Source: LMUY01 sp964235495 (GTDB lineage: Bacteria > Pseudomonadota > Alphaproteobacteria > Acetobacterales > Acetobacteraceae). Taken from it: a DNA stretch of 64,000 nt. The DNA lies in the NCBI GenBank assembly GCA_964235495.1, contig CAXSAX010000006.1, positions 46,673-110,672 on the forward strand. Reading direction: 5' to 3'. A program made the position numbers and the translations under genes. Positions 1-8,866 of this stretch are shown here, piece by piece; the stretch's first letter is position 1, and the number at the start of each line of letters is the position of its first letter. The notes under the pieces were generated by a model. That model was not told where the DNA came from. It ran no database searches and saw nothing but the letters and a program-made list of their open reading frames with translations.

Positions 1-2228
1 GTGCGCTGGCCGTAGAACGCCTGCGCCCGGGCGGACGCCACCGGCACCGGCTGCAGGTAGTCGATCGCCGCCCGTCCGCCGGGCAGGGCCAGGTGCGTCG
101 GCAGGTCGCGGTCGAGCCGGGCGGCGGCCTCCCAGCCCAGCATCCCGCGCAGCATGGCGTGCAGGTCGAGCTTGGCCGCGTCCGCCAGCTTGGCCGTGCC
201 GAGCAGCTGCGGCGCCAGCCAGTCCTGCACGCCGGCCGCCAGCGCCGCGTCCGACAGGTCGGGCGTCGCCGGGTCGAGCTGGCGCAGCAGGGCGGCGCGG
301 GCTTGCAGCTGCCGCGCCGCGTCGGTCCAGCCCAGCGCGTCCAGCTTGCGGCCGGCCACCTCGGCCAGGATGCGCGCGGTCTCCGCCGGGTCGGCAGGGG
401 CGGTGCGGTCTTCCAGCACCAGCGCCCCCAGTCGGCGGCGGCGGCGCGACAGCACGGTGCCGGCCACCGGGTCGAAGCCGCTCTCCACCGTCTGCGTCAC
501 CCGCCACTCCGGCAGGTCCGCGATGTCCAGCGGCGCGGCCAGGCGGATGCGGGCGGAGCTGCCGAGCTCCAGCGCGCCCACCGCCAGCAGCGGCGCGCGG
601 GCGAGCGGGTCCGTGGGCGGCAGCTTGGCGCCGCCGCCGCCGGAGAGGCGGAAGCTGCCCACCTCGCCGCGGCGCTGGGCAATGCGGTCGGGGAAGGCGG
701 CGGCCAGCAGCGGCGCCGGGTCGCCCGCGGCGGGGGCGGTGATGCGCAGGCGGCGGCGATACTGCCCGGCGGCCTGGCGGATGCGGGCCAGGCCGCCGCG
801 GTCAGCGTCGCGGCGGCCGGCCAGGGCTTCCAGCCGCAGCGCCATGTCCGCCGGGGCATCGCGCTCGCGCATCGGGTCGCGTTCCTCCAGCAGCGCGGCC
901 AGGTCGGCGGCCAGGGCCTGCTCGGGCTGGGTGCGGGCGGCCAGCATCATGGCGGCCAGGCGGGGATGCGCGCCCAGCTCCGCCATGCGGCGTCCCTGCG
1001 CCGTCAGCGCGCCGTCTGCCACCGCTCCCAAATCGGTCAGCAACGCGCGGGCGGCGGCGAGCGGGCCGGCGGCCGGCGGGTCGGGGAAGGGCAGGGCTTC
1101 CGGCGGCGTGCCCCAGGCGAGGCAGTCCAGCACCAGGCCGCTCAGCTCGGCCTCGGTGATCTCCGGGCGGTCGAACGGCGGCAGGCCGCGGTGCAGCGCC
1201 GGGGACCACAGGCGGATGGCCACGCCGGGCGCTTCCCGCCCCGCCCGGCCGGCGCGCTGGTCGGCGGCGGCGCGGCTGATGCGGACGGTGGCCAGCCGGG
1301 TCAGCCCGGTCGCCGGGTCCAGCCGCGGCGCGCGCCGCCAGCCGCCATCCACCACTACGCGCACGCCGGGCACGGTGAGCGAGGTTTCCGCGATGCTGGT
1401 GGCCAGCACGACCCGGCGGCCCTCGTCGGCGGGGCGTAGAGCCCCGCCTTGCAGTGCTCTATCCTGCTCGGCGGGCGGCAAATCCCCGTGCAGCGGCAGC
1501 ACCAGCGCGCCGCAGCCTTCGAGGCCGGCCTGGGCGCGGCGGATGTCTCCCATGCCGGGCAGGAAGGCCAGGATGTCGCCGCGGTGCGCCGCCAATGCGT
1601 CGCGCACGGCGGACGCCACGGCGGCGGGCAGGTCGCGCGGGGAGGCGAGGTCGCGCTTGGCGTGCTCCACCGCGACGGGGAACATGCGGCCGGCGCTCTC
1701 GATCACGGGGGCGTCCATCAGCGCGGACAGGCGCGCGCCGTCGGCGGTGGCGGACATGGCGAGCAGCCGCAGCTCGGGGCGCAGCTGGCGCTGCAGGTCC
1801 AGGCACAGGGCAAGTGCCAGGTCGGCGGCCAGGGCGCGCTCGTGCACCTCGTCCAGGATGACCAGGCCCACGCCGTCCAGCCCCGGGTCCGACAGCAGGC
1901 GGCGCACCAGCAGGCCTTCCGTCACCACCTCGATGCGGGTGGCCGGCGAGACGGCGGAGTCGAGCCGGGTGCGATAGCCCGCGGTCTGCCCCACCGCCTC
2001 GCCCAGCAGGAACGCCATGCGGGCGGCGGCGGCGCGGGCGGCCAGGCGGCGCGGCTCCAGCATGACGATCTTGCCGGCGGGGCGGCCGGGCGCGCGGCCC
2101 AGCAGGTGCAGCGGCGCCAGCGTGGTCTTGCCCGCACCGGGCGGCGCCACCAGCACGGCGTTGCCGCGCGCCAATGCCGCTTCGAGCGCCGGCAGCGCGT
2201 CGCGCACGGGAAGGTCGGAGTCTGTCAT
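1..2228 (-). CDS. hrpB: ATP-dependent helicase HrpB (3' end beyond the window)
   Basis: DEAH-box superfamily-2 helicase of the HrpB type, a bacterial family of uncertain cellular role. The ATG at 2228 opens a frame that stays open for 742 codons to the window edge, so roughly the last 70-100 residues of a usual 820-850 aa protein are missing. Visible motifs are Walker A GAGKTT (residues 31-36), LEPRRLAARAAA (motif Ia), DEVHER (126-131), SAT (motif III, about 157-159), TSIAETSLT and the arginine-finger motif QRAGRAGR. The C-terminal part carries the Ala/Arg-rich HrpB-specific region up to AQAFYGQR at the edge. It is divergent from uxs, with about 70 nt between the starts. The family assignment is firm; function beyond RNA or DNA unwinding is not known from sequence. 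Confidence 0.95.
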   Translation of the reverse strand, partial: MTDSDLPVRDALPALEAALARGNAVLVAPPGAGKTTLAPLHLLGRAPGRPAGKIVMLEPRRLAARAAAARMAFLLGEAVGQTAGYRTRLDSAVSPATRIEVVTEGLLVRRLLSDPGLDGVGLVILDEVHERALAADLALALCLDLQRQLRPELRLLAMSATADGARLSALMDAPVIESAGRMFPVAVEHAKRDLASPRDLPAAVASAVRDALAAHRGDILAFLPGMGDIRRAQAGLEGCGALVLPLHGDLPPAEQDRALQGGALRPADEGRRVVLATSIAETSLTVPGVRVVVDGGWRRAPRLDPATGLTRLATVRISRAAADQRAGRAGREAPGVAIRLWSPALHRGLPPFDRPEITEAELSGLVLDCLAWGTPPEALPFPDPPAAGPLAAARALLTDLGAVADGALTAQGRRMAELGAHPRLAAMMLAARTQPEQALAADLAALLEERDPMRERDAPADMALRLEALAGRRDADRGGLARIRQAAGQYRRRLRITAPAAGDPAPLLAAAFPDRIAQRRGEVGSFRLSGGGGAKLPPTDPLARAPLLAVGALELGSSARIRLAAPLDIADLPEWRVTQTVESGFDPVAGTVLSRRRRRLGALVLEDRTAPADPAETARILAEVAGRKLDALGWTDAARQLQARAALLRQLDPATPDLSDAALAAGVQDWLAPQLLGTAKLADAAKLDLHAMLRGMLGWEAAARLDRDLPTHLALPGGRAAIDYLQPVPVASARAQAFYGQR

Positions 2229-2299
2229 CGGAGCGTTGGCATTGATGCGATGGTAAGCTTCTTCTAAGACAATGAACTTTGCAGCAAGTGAGCCAAAGC

Positions 2300-3283
2300 A
2301 TGAGCCTGACCCGTAAGCGCGTGCTGGTGACGGGCGGCGCCGGTTTCCTCGGTTCGCATCTGTGCGAGCGACTGATCGGCGAGGGGCACGACGTGCTGTG
2401 CGTGGACAACTACTTCACCGGGCGCAAGGACAACATCGCCCACCTGCTGCGCCATCCGCAATTCGAGGCGATGCGCCACGACGTAACGTTCCCGCTGTAC
2501 GCTGAGGTGGACGAGATCTACAACCTGGCCTGCCCAGCCTCGCCGATCCATTACCAGTTCGACCCGGTACAGACCACCAAGACCAGCGTGATCGGCGCCA
2601 TCAACATGCTCGGGCTGGCCAAGCGGACCGGCGCGCGGGTGTTCCAGGCCAGCACCAGCGAGGTGTACGGCGATCCCACGGTGCATCCGCAGACCGAGGA
2701 GTACCGCGGCAACGTCAACCCGCTCGGCCCGCGCGCCTGCTACGACGAAGGCAAGCGCGCGGCGGAGACGCTGTTCTTCGACTATCATCGCCAGCACCAA
2801 ACGCGCATCAAGGTGGCGCGCATCTTCAACACTTACGGCCCGCGCATGCATCCGAACGACGGACGGGTGGTGTCGAACTTCATCGTGCAGGCGCTGCGCG
2901 GCGAGCCGATCACGCTGTACGGCGACGGCAGCCAGACGCGCGCGTTTTGCTTCGTGAGCGACCTGGTGGAAGGCTTCGTGCGGCTGATGGGCACGCCGGA
3001 TGCGGTGACCGGCCCGGTGAACCTCGGCAACCCGCACGAAATCCCGGTGCGCGAGCTGGCCGAGCGCATCGTGCGGCTGACCGGCTCGGATTCGCCCATC
3101 GTGTACCGCCCCCTGCCGCAGGACGACCCGACGCAGCGCTGCCCCGACATCACGCTCGCCCGGCGCACGCTCGGCTGGGAGCCGCGGGTGGCGCTGGACG
3201 ACGGGCTGCAGCGCACCGTCGCGTACTTCGCCCGCCTGCTCGCCGAGCGCGGCGACGAAGCACCGACCTCCGCCGCGGCGTGA
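2300..3283 (+). CDS. uxs: UDP-glucuronate decarboxylase (UDP-xylose synthase)
   Basis: Extended short-chain dehydrogenase that converts UDP-glucuronate to UDP-xylose with bound NAD. The Rossmann motif TGGAGFLGSH lies at residues 11-20, the UXS signatures NLACPASPIHYQ and STSEVYGDP follow, and the catalytic YxxxK is in CYDEGKR. RIFNTYGPRM and the sugar-nucleotide region QTRAFCFVSDLVEG are typical of UXS rather than of RmlB or GalE. Length is 327 aa. An in-frame TTG at 2279 would add seven residues; the ATG at 2300 was chosen because the Rossmann fold begins just after it. The next gene, ugd, makes its substrate, so the two form a UDP-xylose module 25 nt apart. Confidence 0.93.
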   Translation: MSLTRKRVLVTGGAGFLGSHLCERLIGEGHDVLCVDNYFTGRKDNIAHLLRHPQFEAMRHDVTFPLYAEVDEIYNLACPASPIHYQFDPVQTTKTSVIGAINMLGLAKRTGARVFQASTSEVYGDPTVHPQTEEYRGNVNPLGPRACYDEGKRAAETLFFDYHRQHQTRIKVARIFNTYGPRMHPNDGRVVSNFIVQALRGEPITLYGDGSQTRAFCFVSDLVEGFVRLMGTPDAVTGPVNLGNPHEIPVRELAERIVRLTGSDSPIVYRPLPQDDPTQRCPDITLARRTLGWEPRVALDDGLQRTVAYFARLLAERGDEAPTSAAA

Positions 3284-3308
3284 CGGCTTCCCAGCATAGG
3301 ATTGTCCC

Positions 3309-4646
3309 ATGAAGATCGCGATGATCGGCGGCGGCTACGTTGGCCTCGTGTCCGGGGCATGCTTCGCCGACCTCGGCGTGGAGGTGTGCGTGGTCGAGCG
3401 CGACGCCGCCAAGCTCGCGCTGCTGCGCGAGGGCAAGATGCCGATCTACGAGCCCGGGCTGGACCGCCTGGTGCACGAGAACACGACGGCCGGCCGGCTG
3501 AGCTTCACCGGCGATCTCGCGGCCGCGGTGGCAGGCGTGGAGGCGGTGTTCATCGCCGTCGGCACGCCGACCCGGCGCGGCGACGGCCATGCCGATGTCA
3601 GCTACGTCAACGCGGCGGCGGAGCAGGTGGCGCGCGCGCTGACCGGTTACGCGGTGGTCGTCACCAAGAGCACGGTGCCGGTGGGCACGGGCCGCAGCAT
3701 CGCCGCCATCATGGCGCAGGCCGCGCCGCACGCGGAGTTCGACATCGCCAGCAACCCCGAGTTCCTGCGCGAAGGCAGCGCCATCGGGGACTTCATGCGG
3801 CCGGACCGCGTAGTGATCGGCACCGACAGCGAGCGGGCGCGCGAGGTGCTGCGCCGGCTGTACCGTCCGCTGTACTTGATCGAGGCGCCGATCCTGTTCA
3901 CCGCGCTGGAGACGGCGGAGCTGACCAAGTACGCGGCCAACTCGTTCCTGGCGATGAAGGTGACGTTCATCAACGAGATGGCCGACCTGTGCGAGAAGGT
4001 CGGTGCCGACGTGCACGACGTGGCGCGCGGCATCGGGCTGGACGGGCGGATCGGCCGCAAGTTCCTGCATCCCGGCCCGGGCTATGGCGGCTCGTGCTTT
4101 CCCAAGGACACGCTGGCGCTGATGCGGATTGCACAGGACTGGGGCGCGCCGTCCCGCCTGGTGGAAGCGACGGTAGCGGTGAACGAGGCGCGCAAGACGG
4201 CGATGGCGGCGCGGGTGATCGCCGCGTGCGGCGGCAGCGTGCGCGGCAAGACGATCGCGGTGCTGGGGCTGACGTTCAAGCCCGAGACGGACGACATGCG
4301 CGATGCGCCGAGCCTGCCGATCGTGCATCGTCTGATGGAAGGAGGTGCCATCATCCGCGCGTTCGACCCCGAAGGCATGGAGCAGGCGCGTCCGCTATTG
4401 CCGGACGCGGTGGTGTTCTGCCGTGACGCCGCCGATGCGCTCAACGGCGCCCATGCCATGGTGCTGGTGACGGAGTGGAACGAGTTTCGCGCCATTGCGC
4501 CTGAGCGGCTGGCGGCCTCGCTGGCAGATGGCGTGGTGGTGGATCTGCGCAACGTCTTCGACCCGGCGGCTATGCGCGAGGCCGGGCTGCGCTACAGCGG
4601 CATTGGCCGCAGCAATGCCGCGATGGAAAGCGCCGCCAGCGCCTGA
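3309..4646 (+). CDS. ugd: UDP-glucose 6-dehydrogenase
   Basis: NAD-dependent four-electron oxidation of UDP-glucose to UDP-glucuronate. The 445 aa protein starts with the dinucleotide motif GGGYVGLVSG, has the ASNPEFLREGSAI block, the linker helix Lys-Asn (TKYAANSFLAMK) and the catalytic Cys263 in GYGGSCFPKD. The C-terminal UDP-binding domain ends with DLRNVFDP. It lies 25 nt after uxs in the same direction, so product and substrate are linked, and it may supply sugar nucleotides to the glycan operon at 5.2-11.5 kb. Confidence 0.95.
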   Translation: MKIAMIGGGYVGLVSGACFADLGVEVCVVERDAAKLALLREGKMPIYEPGLDRLVHENTTAGRLSFTGDLAAAVAGVEAVFIAVGTPTRRGDGHADVSYVNAAAEQVARALTGYAVVVTKSTVPVGTGRSIAAIMAQAAPHAEFDIASNPEFLREGSAIGDFMRPDRVVIGTDSERAREVLRRLYRPLYLIEAPILFTALETAELTKYAANSFLAMKVTFINEMADLCEKVGADVHDVARGIGLDGRIGRKFLHPGPGYGGSCFPKDTLALMRIAQDWGAPSRLVEATVAVNEARKTAMAARVIAACGGSVRGKTIAVLGLTFKPETDDMRDAPSLPIVHRLMEGGAIIRAFDPEGMEQARPLLPDAVVFCRDAADALNGAHAMVLVTEWNEFRAIAPERLAASLADGVVVDLRNVFDPAAMREAGLRYSGIGRSNAAMESAASA

Positions 4647-4677
4647 CGGGATGACGGGCGCCGGCGGCGATGCGGCA

Positions 4678-5067
4678 TCAGCTGGCGGAGGCTGCGGGTG
4701 ACTTGCGCCCGCGGCGCTTCGGCTCAGGCTCAGCCATCTCTTCGACCACTTCCGGAGCGACGACTTCTGCGGGGCGCTTCGCAGCGGCGCGCTTCTTGGC
4801 TGCCGGCTTGGCGGCAGGCGCCTTGGAAGCGGCGGGCTTCGCGGCCGTCGGCTTTGCCGCGACCGGCTGGCGGGCTTTCTCCTTGGCCGCGGCAATCTTC
4901 AGCTTCTCGCGCCGGCTCTTGAGTTCGTCCCGGATCATCACTTGCGCCGCCTTCGCCACGGCTGAGCGCGACGCCTCGGGAATCGATTCCAGCGCCGTGA
5001 AGAAGGCCTGGCTGACGGGCTTCGTGCCACGGGGCGCGCGGACTGCGGCAGTGTCTGCTTTGAGCAT
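4678..5067 (-). CDS. Lys/Ala-rich basic protein, possibly DNA-binding
   Basis: 129 aa protein of two parts. Residues 1-60 form a predicted helical region without a family I can name. Residues 61-128 are a low-complexity tail of Ala/Lys/Pro repeats (AAKP, AAKKR) ending in RRGRKS, broken by one acidic patch (EVVEEMAEPEP). Such tails resemble eukaryotic histone H1 and bacterial H1-like proteins that bind DNA non-specifically. The first half has no recognised HU or AlgP domain. It is convergent with ugd and about 150 nt beyond the end of the glycan operon. Nucleoid binding is inference from composition alone. Confidence 0.7.
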   Translation of the reverse strand: MLKADTAAVRAPRGTKPVSQAFFTALESIPEASRSAVAKAAQVMIRDELKSRREKLKIAAAKEKARQPVAAKPTAAKPAASKAPAAKPAAKKRAAAKRPAEVVAPEVVEEMAEPEPKRRGRKSPAASAS

Positions 5068-5213
5068 GTGGTTTCCGATTCCTGTGAGTCGTGTCGTCGA
5101 GTCTCATATATAGTGCTTGCGCTGCAACGAAATACCTAATTTTCACTGACAACCAGCAGCGGCTCGCGGCGGTGCCGGAACACTTAGGGGCAGCCTGCCT
5201 GCGCTGAGCGGGC

Positions 5214-6188
5214 TCAGGCAGGAAGGAACAGGCGTCCGACGTTCATGCGATCCTGCGCGCCCCAGGCGTATTTGTAGCTTTCGCGCCCGCGCAGGAAATG
5301 CAGCTCGCGCACGCCGTCGCGTGCGGCCTGCTCCACGATGTGGCCGAGCAGCAAGGTTCCGGGACTGACGAACGACTCCGCTGCTGCGAACCCGCTGAGA
5401 TAGAACAGCAGGCGGCCGGGCGCCGCCATGGTGTGATAGACGGCGCAGAGGCGTCCGCCGACATGCAGCACCTGCAAGCGCAAGATGCCGGATGCGGCCA
5501 GCTCGGGCACCGCGGCGGCGTGGAACGCGAGCACGGCCGGGTCGGACAGCACGCCGCCGGCCTCGCCCAGGGCCGTCCAGCGATGCTGGTGCATCTGCAC
5601 CAGGGCTTGCCACGCAAGCGGCGCTTGCGCGGCCGTCGCCACCGCGGCGTGCCAGCCGCCGCGCCGCTCCGCCCGGTGCCGCGACTGGCGCAGGTTGCGC
5701 ATCATGCCCGCGGGCAGCGGCGCGCCGTCCAGCGTCAGCACGGGGCAGGGCGTCTGAGGCATCGCGGCCTCGCGCCAGCCGGGCGGGCATGCCGCCTGGC
5801 GCAGCGCGGACTCGGGCGGCAAGTCCGGCAGCGCGCAGGAGGTGATGCCGGCCGCATCCGCCAGCGCCGTTCGCAGCAGCGCGTCGCTGGCCATCGCAGG
5901 CAAGGCGGGATCGAGCAGCGCGTCGCAGTGGTCGCTGAGTCCCACGCCGACCGGCAGCAGCTTGCGCTCCGTTGCCTCGTCCAGCACGTAGAGCGGCAGC
6001 ATGCCGACGAGCGCTCCGTTCACGCGCAAGGTTGCCACGCGCAGCTGGCCGGTGCCGAAAGCGTGCCACCACGGCAGTTGCCAGGCAGGGGACTGGAACG
6101 GCGGCCGGCCGGTGCGATGCCACAGCGCATCCCATTCGGGAAGCAAAGCGCGAAAGCCGGACTCGCTCTCGACCAGCGCCGCGATCAT
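5214..6188 (-). CDS. CelD/BioF2-type GNAT acyltransferase, last gene of glycan operon
   Basis: 324 aa protein of the Acetyltransf_6 (CelD/BioF2-like) type, a double-GNAT fold often found in polysaccharide loci. The family pattern is visible in the N-terminal PPFQSPAWQLPWWHAFG stretch and in the C-terminal VYHTMAAPGRLLFYLSGF and FLRGRESYKYAWGA blocks. The ATG at 6188 overlaps the stop of the glycosyltransferase gene as ATGA, implying translational coupling, and fixes the start against a longer open frame. It probably transfers an acyl or aminoacyl group to a sugar or lipid; the substrate cannot be read from sequence. Confidence 0.85.
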   Translation of the reverse strand: MIAALVESESGFRALLPEWDALWHRTGRPPFQSPAWQLPWWHAFGTGQLRVATLRVNGALVGMLPLYVLDEATERKLLPVGVGLSDHCDALLDPALPAMASDALLRTALADAAGITSCALPDLPPESALRQAACPPGWREAAMPQTPCPVLTLDGAPLPAGMMRNLRQSRHRAERRGGWHAAVATAAQAPLAWQALVQMHQHRWTALGEAGGVLSDPAVLAFHAAAVPELAASGILRLQVLHVGGRLCAVYHTMAAPGRLLFYLSGFAAAESFVSPGTLLLGHIVEQAARDGVRELHFLRGRESYKYAWGAQDRMNVGRLFLPA

Positions 6189-7222
6189 GCCGTGGCGAGC
6201 TGTTGGTAGGCCTGCATGTATTGCGCGGTCATGCGCGCGGCGGTGAATTGCTCGCGCGCCACGGCGCGGCAGGTTTCGGCCTCGATCGATCCCGCCTCGC
6301 GGATCGCGTCCGCCATCTCCGCCGCCGTGCGCACCAGGAACCCGGTGCGTCCGTGCTCGACCAAGTCCGCCAGCGCGCCGGAAGCAAAGGCGATCACCGG
6401 CGTGCCGGCGGACATCGCTTCCATGGCGACGAGGGAGCTGGTTTCCGGCGCGGTGCTCGGCGCCAGCAGGCAGCGCGCCCCGGCCAGCAAGCGGCGCTTG
6501 CGCGTGAAGCCGAGGGCGCCGAGGTGGCGGCGGCGCGCATCGAGCAACGGCGACACCTGCTCGGTGAAATACGTCTGGTGCGCCGGGTAGGGGAACGCCA
6601 CGCCGCCGATCAGCAAGCCGATGCCGGCGCGATGCGCCGCCTGCAAGGCCACGTGCTGGCCCTTCTCCGGGCAGATGCGCCCCAGGATGATCGCGTAGCC
6701 GCGGCGGCCGTGCCGGACGGCGGCGAGTGCTGCGACATCCACGCCGTTGCCGATCGGCGGCAGCAGGTGCGGCGTGTGCGGCAGCGCCTGCAACGCGCGG
6801 TGCTGCGACGCCGACACGCAGTGCAGCCAGGTGCGCGGCCGCGCCGGGGACAGCGCGGCCGGTGGATACCACGGTGCTGGCAAATGCAGCGTGGCCAGCA
6901 CCGGCGGACCCGGCGGCGGCAGGTAGGCGTCGAAATCCAGGCCGTGCAGGTGCACCATGTCAACGCGGCCGAGCCAGGGCGCCATGGCGCTGCGGATGGC
7001 GGATTGCGCCCGCGCGTGCGCCGCCGGGTCGAACGGCGGCGGCGTGGCGGGGATGGCGGCCAGCTCGCCGGCAACCTGCGACCCTTCGCACGCGACCACG
7101 ATAGAGCGGTGACCTGCCGCCGTCAGCGCGCGGTCGATGGCGGACAGCACCTGCTCCGCCCCGCCGACCGCGTCCGGCCCCACGGGCGCCAGCGGATAAG
7201 CGACGCTCAGCACCGTCAGCAC
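6185..7222 (-). CDS. Glycosyltransferase family 4
   Basis: 345 aa GT-B fold transferase. The N-terminal domain has a glycine-rich acceptor loop (VGGAEQVLSAI) and MVHLHGLDFDAYL; the C-terminal domain has ILGRICPEKGQHVALQAA and the nucleotide-sugar motif PETSSLVAMEAMSAGTPVIAF, with the two Glu residues of the E-x7-E motif. The start is GTG at 7222, inside the deacetylase gene (7-nt overlap), and the stop overlaps the acyltransferase start. A retaining transferase acting with its operon partners on one glycan is likely; donor and acceptor are unknown. Confidence 0.92.
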   Translation of the reverse strand: MLTVLSVAYPLAPVGPDAVGGAEQVLSAIDRALTAAGHRSIVVACEGSQVAGELAAIPATPPPFDPAAHARAQSAIRSAMAPWLGRVDMVHLHGLDFDAYLPPPGPPVLATLHLPAPWYPPAALSPARPRTWLHCVSASQHRALQALPHTPHLLPPIGNGVDVAALAAVRHGRRGYAIILGRICPEKGQHVALQAAHRAGIGLLIGGVAFPYPAHQTYFTEQVSPLLDARRRHLGALGFTRKRRLLAGARCLLAPSTAPETSSLVAMEAMSAGTPVIAFASGALADLVEHGRTGFLVRTAAEMADAIREAGSIEAETCRAVAREQFTAARMTAQYMQAYQQLATA

Positions 7223-7989
7223 ATCGCGCGCGCCGCCAGGCTGCGCCAGCGCGGGCCGGTCATGCCCCAGTCGTAGCGCTCGTAATGCAGCGGCCCGGCA
7301 TGGGGCGGCTGGGTGAAGTCGTAGCTCGGCGCTGGGCGGAACCGTTCGGACGTGGTGCCAAAGGCGGCGAGGGTGGCACGCTGGGAAACGAAGCAGTCCA
7401 GCATGGCGCGCTTGCGGGCCTGTTCCGCCGGGGTGAGCGTCACGGTTGCCTCGTGATGTTGCGAAGCGAGGAAGTGGCCGATGGCCATGCCGCCCTCCGC
7501 ACTCGCATGATAGCTGGCGAACTCCAAACGCGTGAGCCCTACTGCGGCCTGCGACGTGATGAAGGCGGTGGCGTCGTGATCTGGGTGGCCGCCCTCATAC
7601 GAATGCGTCAGCACCACTTCGATGCCATGCTGCACCAGCAACGCCCGCAGCGTTTCCGTCAACTCGGGCAAGCGACTGGATGCGCCCTGGTCCGGTGCGG
7701 CCAATTCCGCGCACATCGGGGCGACGCCGGCCACGTGCAGCGCTGCCGTCAGTTCGGCGCGGCGCGCGGCGGCGTAACTGGGCACGTCGGTGAAGCCGTG
7801 CGCCGCGGCGTCGGCCCCGTTCCGCGGCGCGCCGTCCGTCACGTGCACCAGCAGCAGGCGGCGGAACAGCGGCAGCACTGCGCCTGCGCCGATGGTCTCG
7901 TCATCCGGATGCGCGGCGACCAGGGCCACCGCTTGCTCGACCGGCTCGCGCGCGGCCAGGCGGCGCAGCAGGTCAGCCGCGGACGGCAT
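7216..7989 (-). CDS. PIG-L family (LmbE-like) zinc deacetylase
   Basis: 257 aa member of the GlcNAc-PI de-N-acetylase / LmbE family. The zinc motif AHPDDE is at residues 26-31 and the third ligand is in GGHPDHDA; family enzymes remove N-acyl groups from amino sugars such as GlcNAc. It overlaps the upstream glycoside-hydrolase-like gene by 17 nt and the downstream GT4 gene by 7 nt. In this operon it most likely de-N-acetylates a hexosamine on an intermediate. There is no signal peptide, so it acts in the cytoplasm. Confidence 0.93.
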   Translation of the reverse strand: MPSAADLLRRLAAREPVEQAVALVAAHPDDETIGAGAVLPLFRRLLLVHVTDGAPRNGADAAAHGFTDVPSYAAARRAELTAALHVAGVAPMCAELAAPDQGASSRLPELTETLRALLVQHGIEVVLTHSYEGGHPDHDATAFITSQAAVGLTRLEFASYHASAEGGMAIGHFLASQHHEATVTLTPAEQARKRAMLDCFVSQRATLAAFGTTSERFRPAPSYDFTQPPHAGPLHYERYDWGMTGPRWRSLAARAMC

Positions 7990-8866
7990 AGCGCCGCAGC
8001 ATCGCCGCGCAGAACTCGGCGAACTCGGCCGGGTCTTTCGGCGGCGCGGTGTAGTGCGGCCAGGTGCCCTTGTCCTCCGGCGTGAAGCAGAAGGTGACGG
8101 TGACGGCGAACTCCTCCAGCGCGCGCATCTGCCGGTCGAACCAGTCGAGCGCGTTCGGCCGGTCGAAGTCGGCCCAACTCAGCCCGGTGCGCAGGTAGGT
8201 GACGCCGAGGTCGCGCATCTTGGCCACCGCATCGTCCAGCCGTGGGTCCTCGAAGTGGAACCACTGGCACAGGCCGAACTCCGGCGTGCAGTCCGCGAAC
8301 GGCTTGGCGGCGCGCTTGGCCCGGCCATGCTCGTCGTACAGCCCCATGTGGAAGTGGCGGTAGTAGGAGGAGCCTTCGGCCTCGCGGTGCCGGGTGGTGG
8401 CGGGCCAAGCGGCCGGCAGGTCGTACAGGCTGTACCAATGGATGCGCGGCGCCCGGCCACGCAGCAGCTCGGCGGTGCGCCTGACGCCGAACTCCTGCAC
8501 CTCCTCGGCGCCGAAGGTCGAGACGCCCACCTCGGACACCCACACCGGCAGGTCCGTCACGGCCTGGATGGAGGCGATCTTGTCCGGCCACTCGTCGATC
8601 AGCCAGTTGTTCCAGTCGAGCGGGAAGCCGTGCACCGCCACCGCGTCCACGTGGCCCAGCGCGCCATGGCCGATGAGGCAGCGGATGAAGTCGGGGTCGA
8701 TCGGCGAGATGCCGCCCAGCACCCGCGGCAGGCCCGGCGCTTCCGACGCGATGGCCTGGCCCGCCAGCTTCACCGTCTCGGCGAAGATCGCCCAGCCGGG
8801 GTCGGCCTCTAGGTCCCAGTGGGACTTGTTGTTCGGCTCGTTCCAGATCATCGCCGCCTCGATCAT
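7973..8866 (-). CDS. Clan GH-A glycoside-hydrolase-like protein, apparently circularly permuted
   Basis: 297 aa protein that resembles beta-xylosidase-type (GH39-like) TIM barrels but in an unusual order. The acid/base motif WNEPNN, normally at the end of strand 4, is at residues 8-13 (Glu10). The likely nucleophile is Glu112 in VWVSEVG. After the strand-8 region, residues about 207-293 contain what is normally N-terminal: DLGVTYLRTGLSW, the strand-3-like VTVTFCFTPE, and the helix FAEFCAAMLRRY that usually leads into the NEP strand. The ATG at 8866 overlaps the methyltransferase stop as ATGA; upstream the frame is only a shadow of that gene. No signal peptide. It may act on a lipid-linked or cytoplasmic glycan, or be a transglycosidase. 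Confidence 0.85.
   Translation of the reverse strand: MIEAAMIWNEPNNKSHWDLEADPGWAIFAETVKLAGQAIASEAPGLPRVLGGISPIDPDFIRCLIGHGALGHVDAVAVHGFPLDWNNWLIDEWPDKIASIQAVTDLPVWVSEVGVSTFGAEEVQEFGVRRTAELLRGRAPRIHWYSLYDLPAAWPATTRHREAEGSSYYRHFHMGLYDEHGRAKRAAKPFADCTPEFGLCQWFHFEDPRLDDAVAKMRDLGVTYLRTGLSWADFDRPNALDWFDRQMRALEEFAVTVTFCFTPEDKGTWPHYTAPPKDPAEFAEFCAAMLRRYAVRG

Noticed and set aside
93..2267. Several long plus-strand frames over hrpB
   Set aside because: Low-complexity; hrpB motifs are complete on the minus strand.
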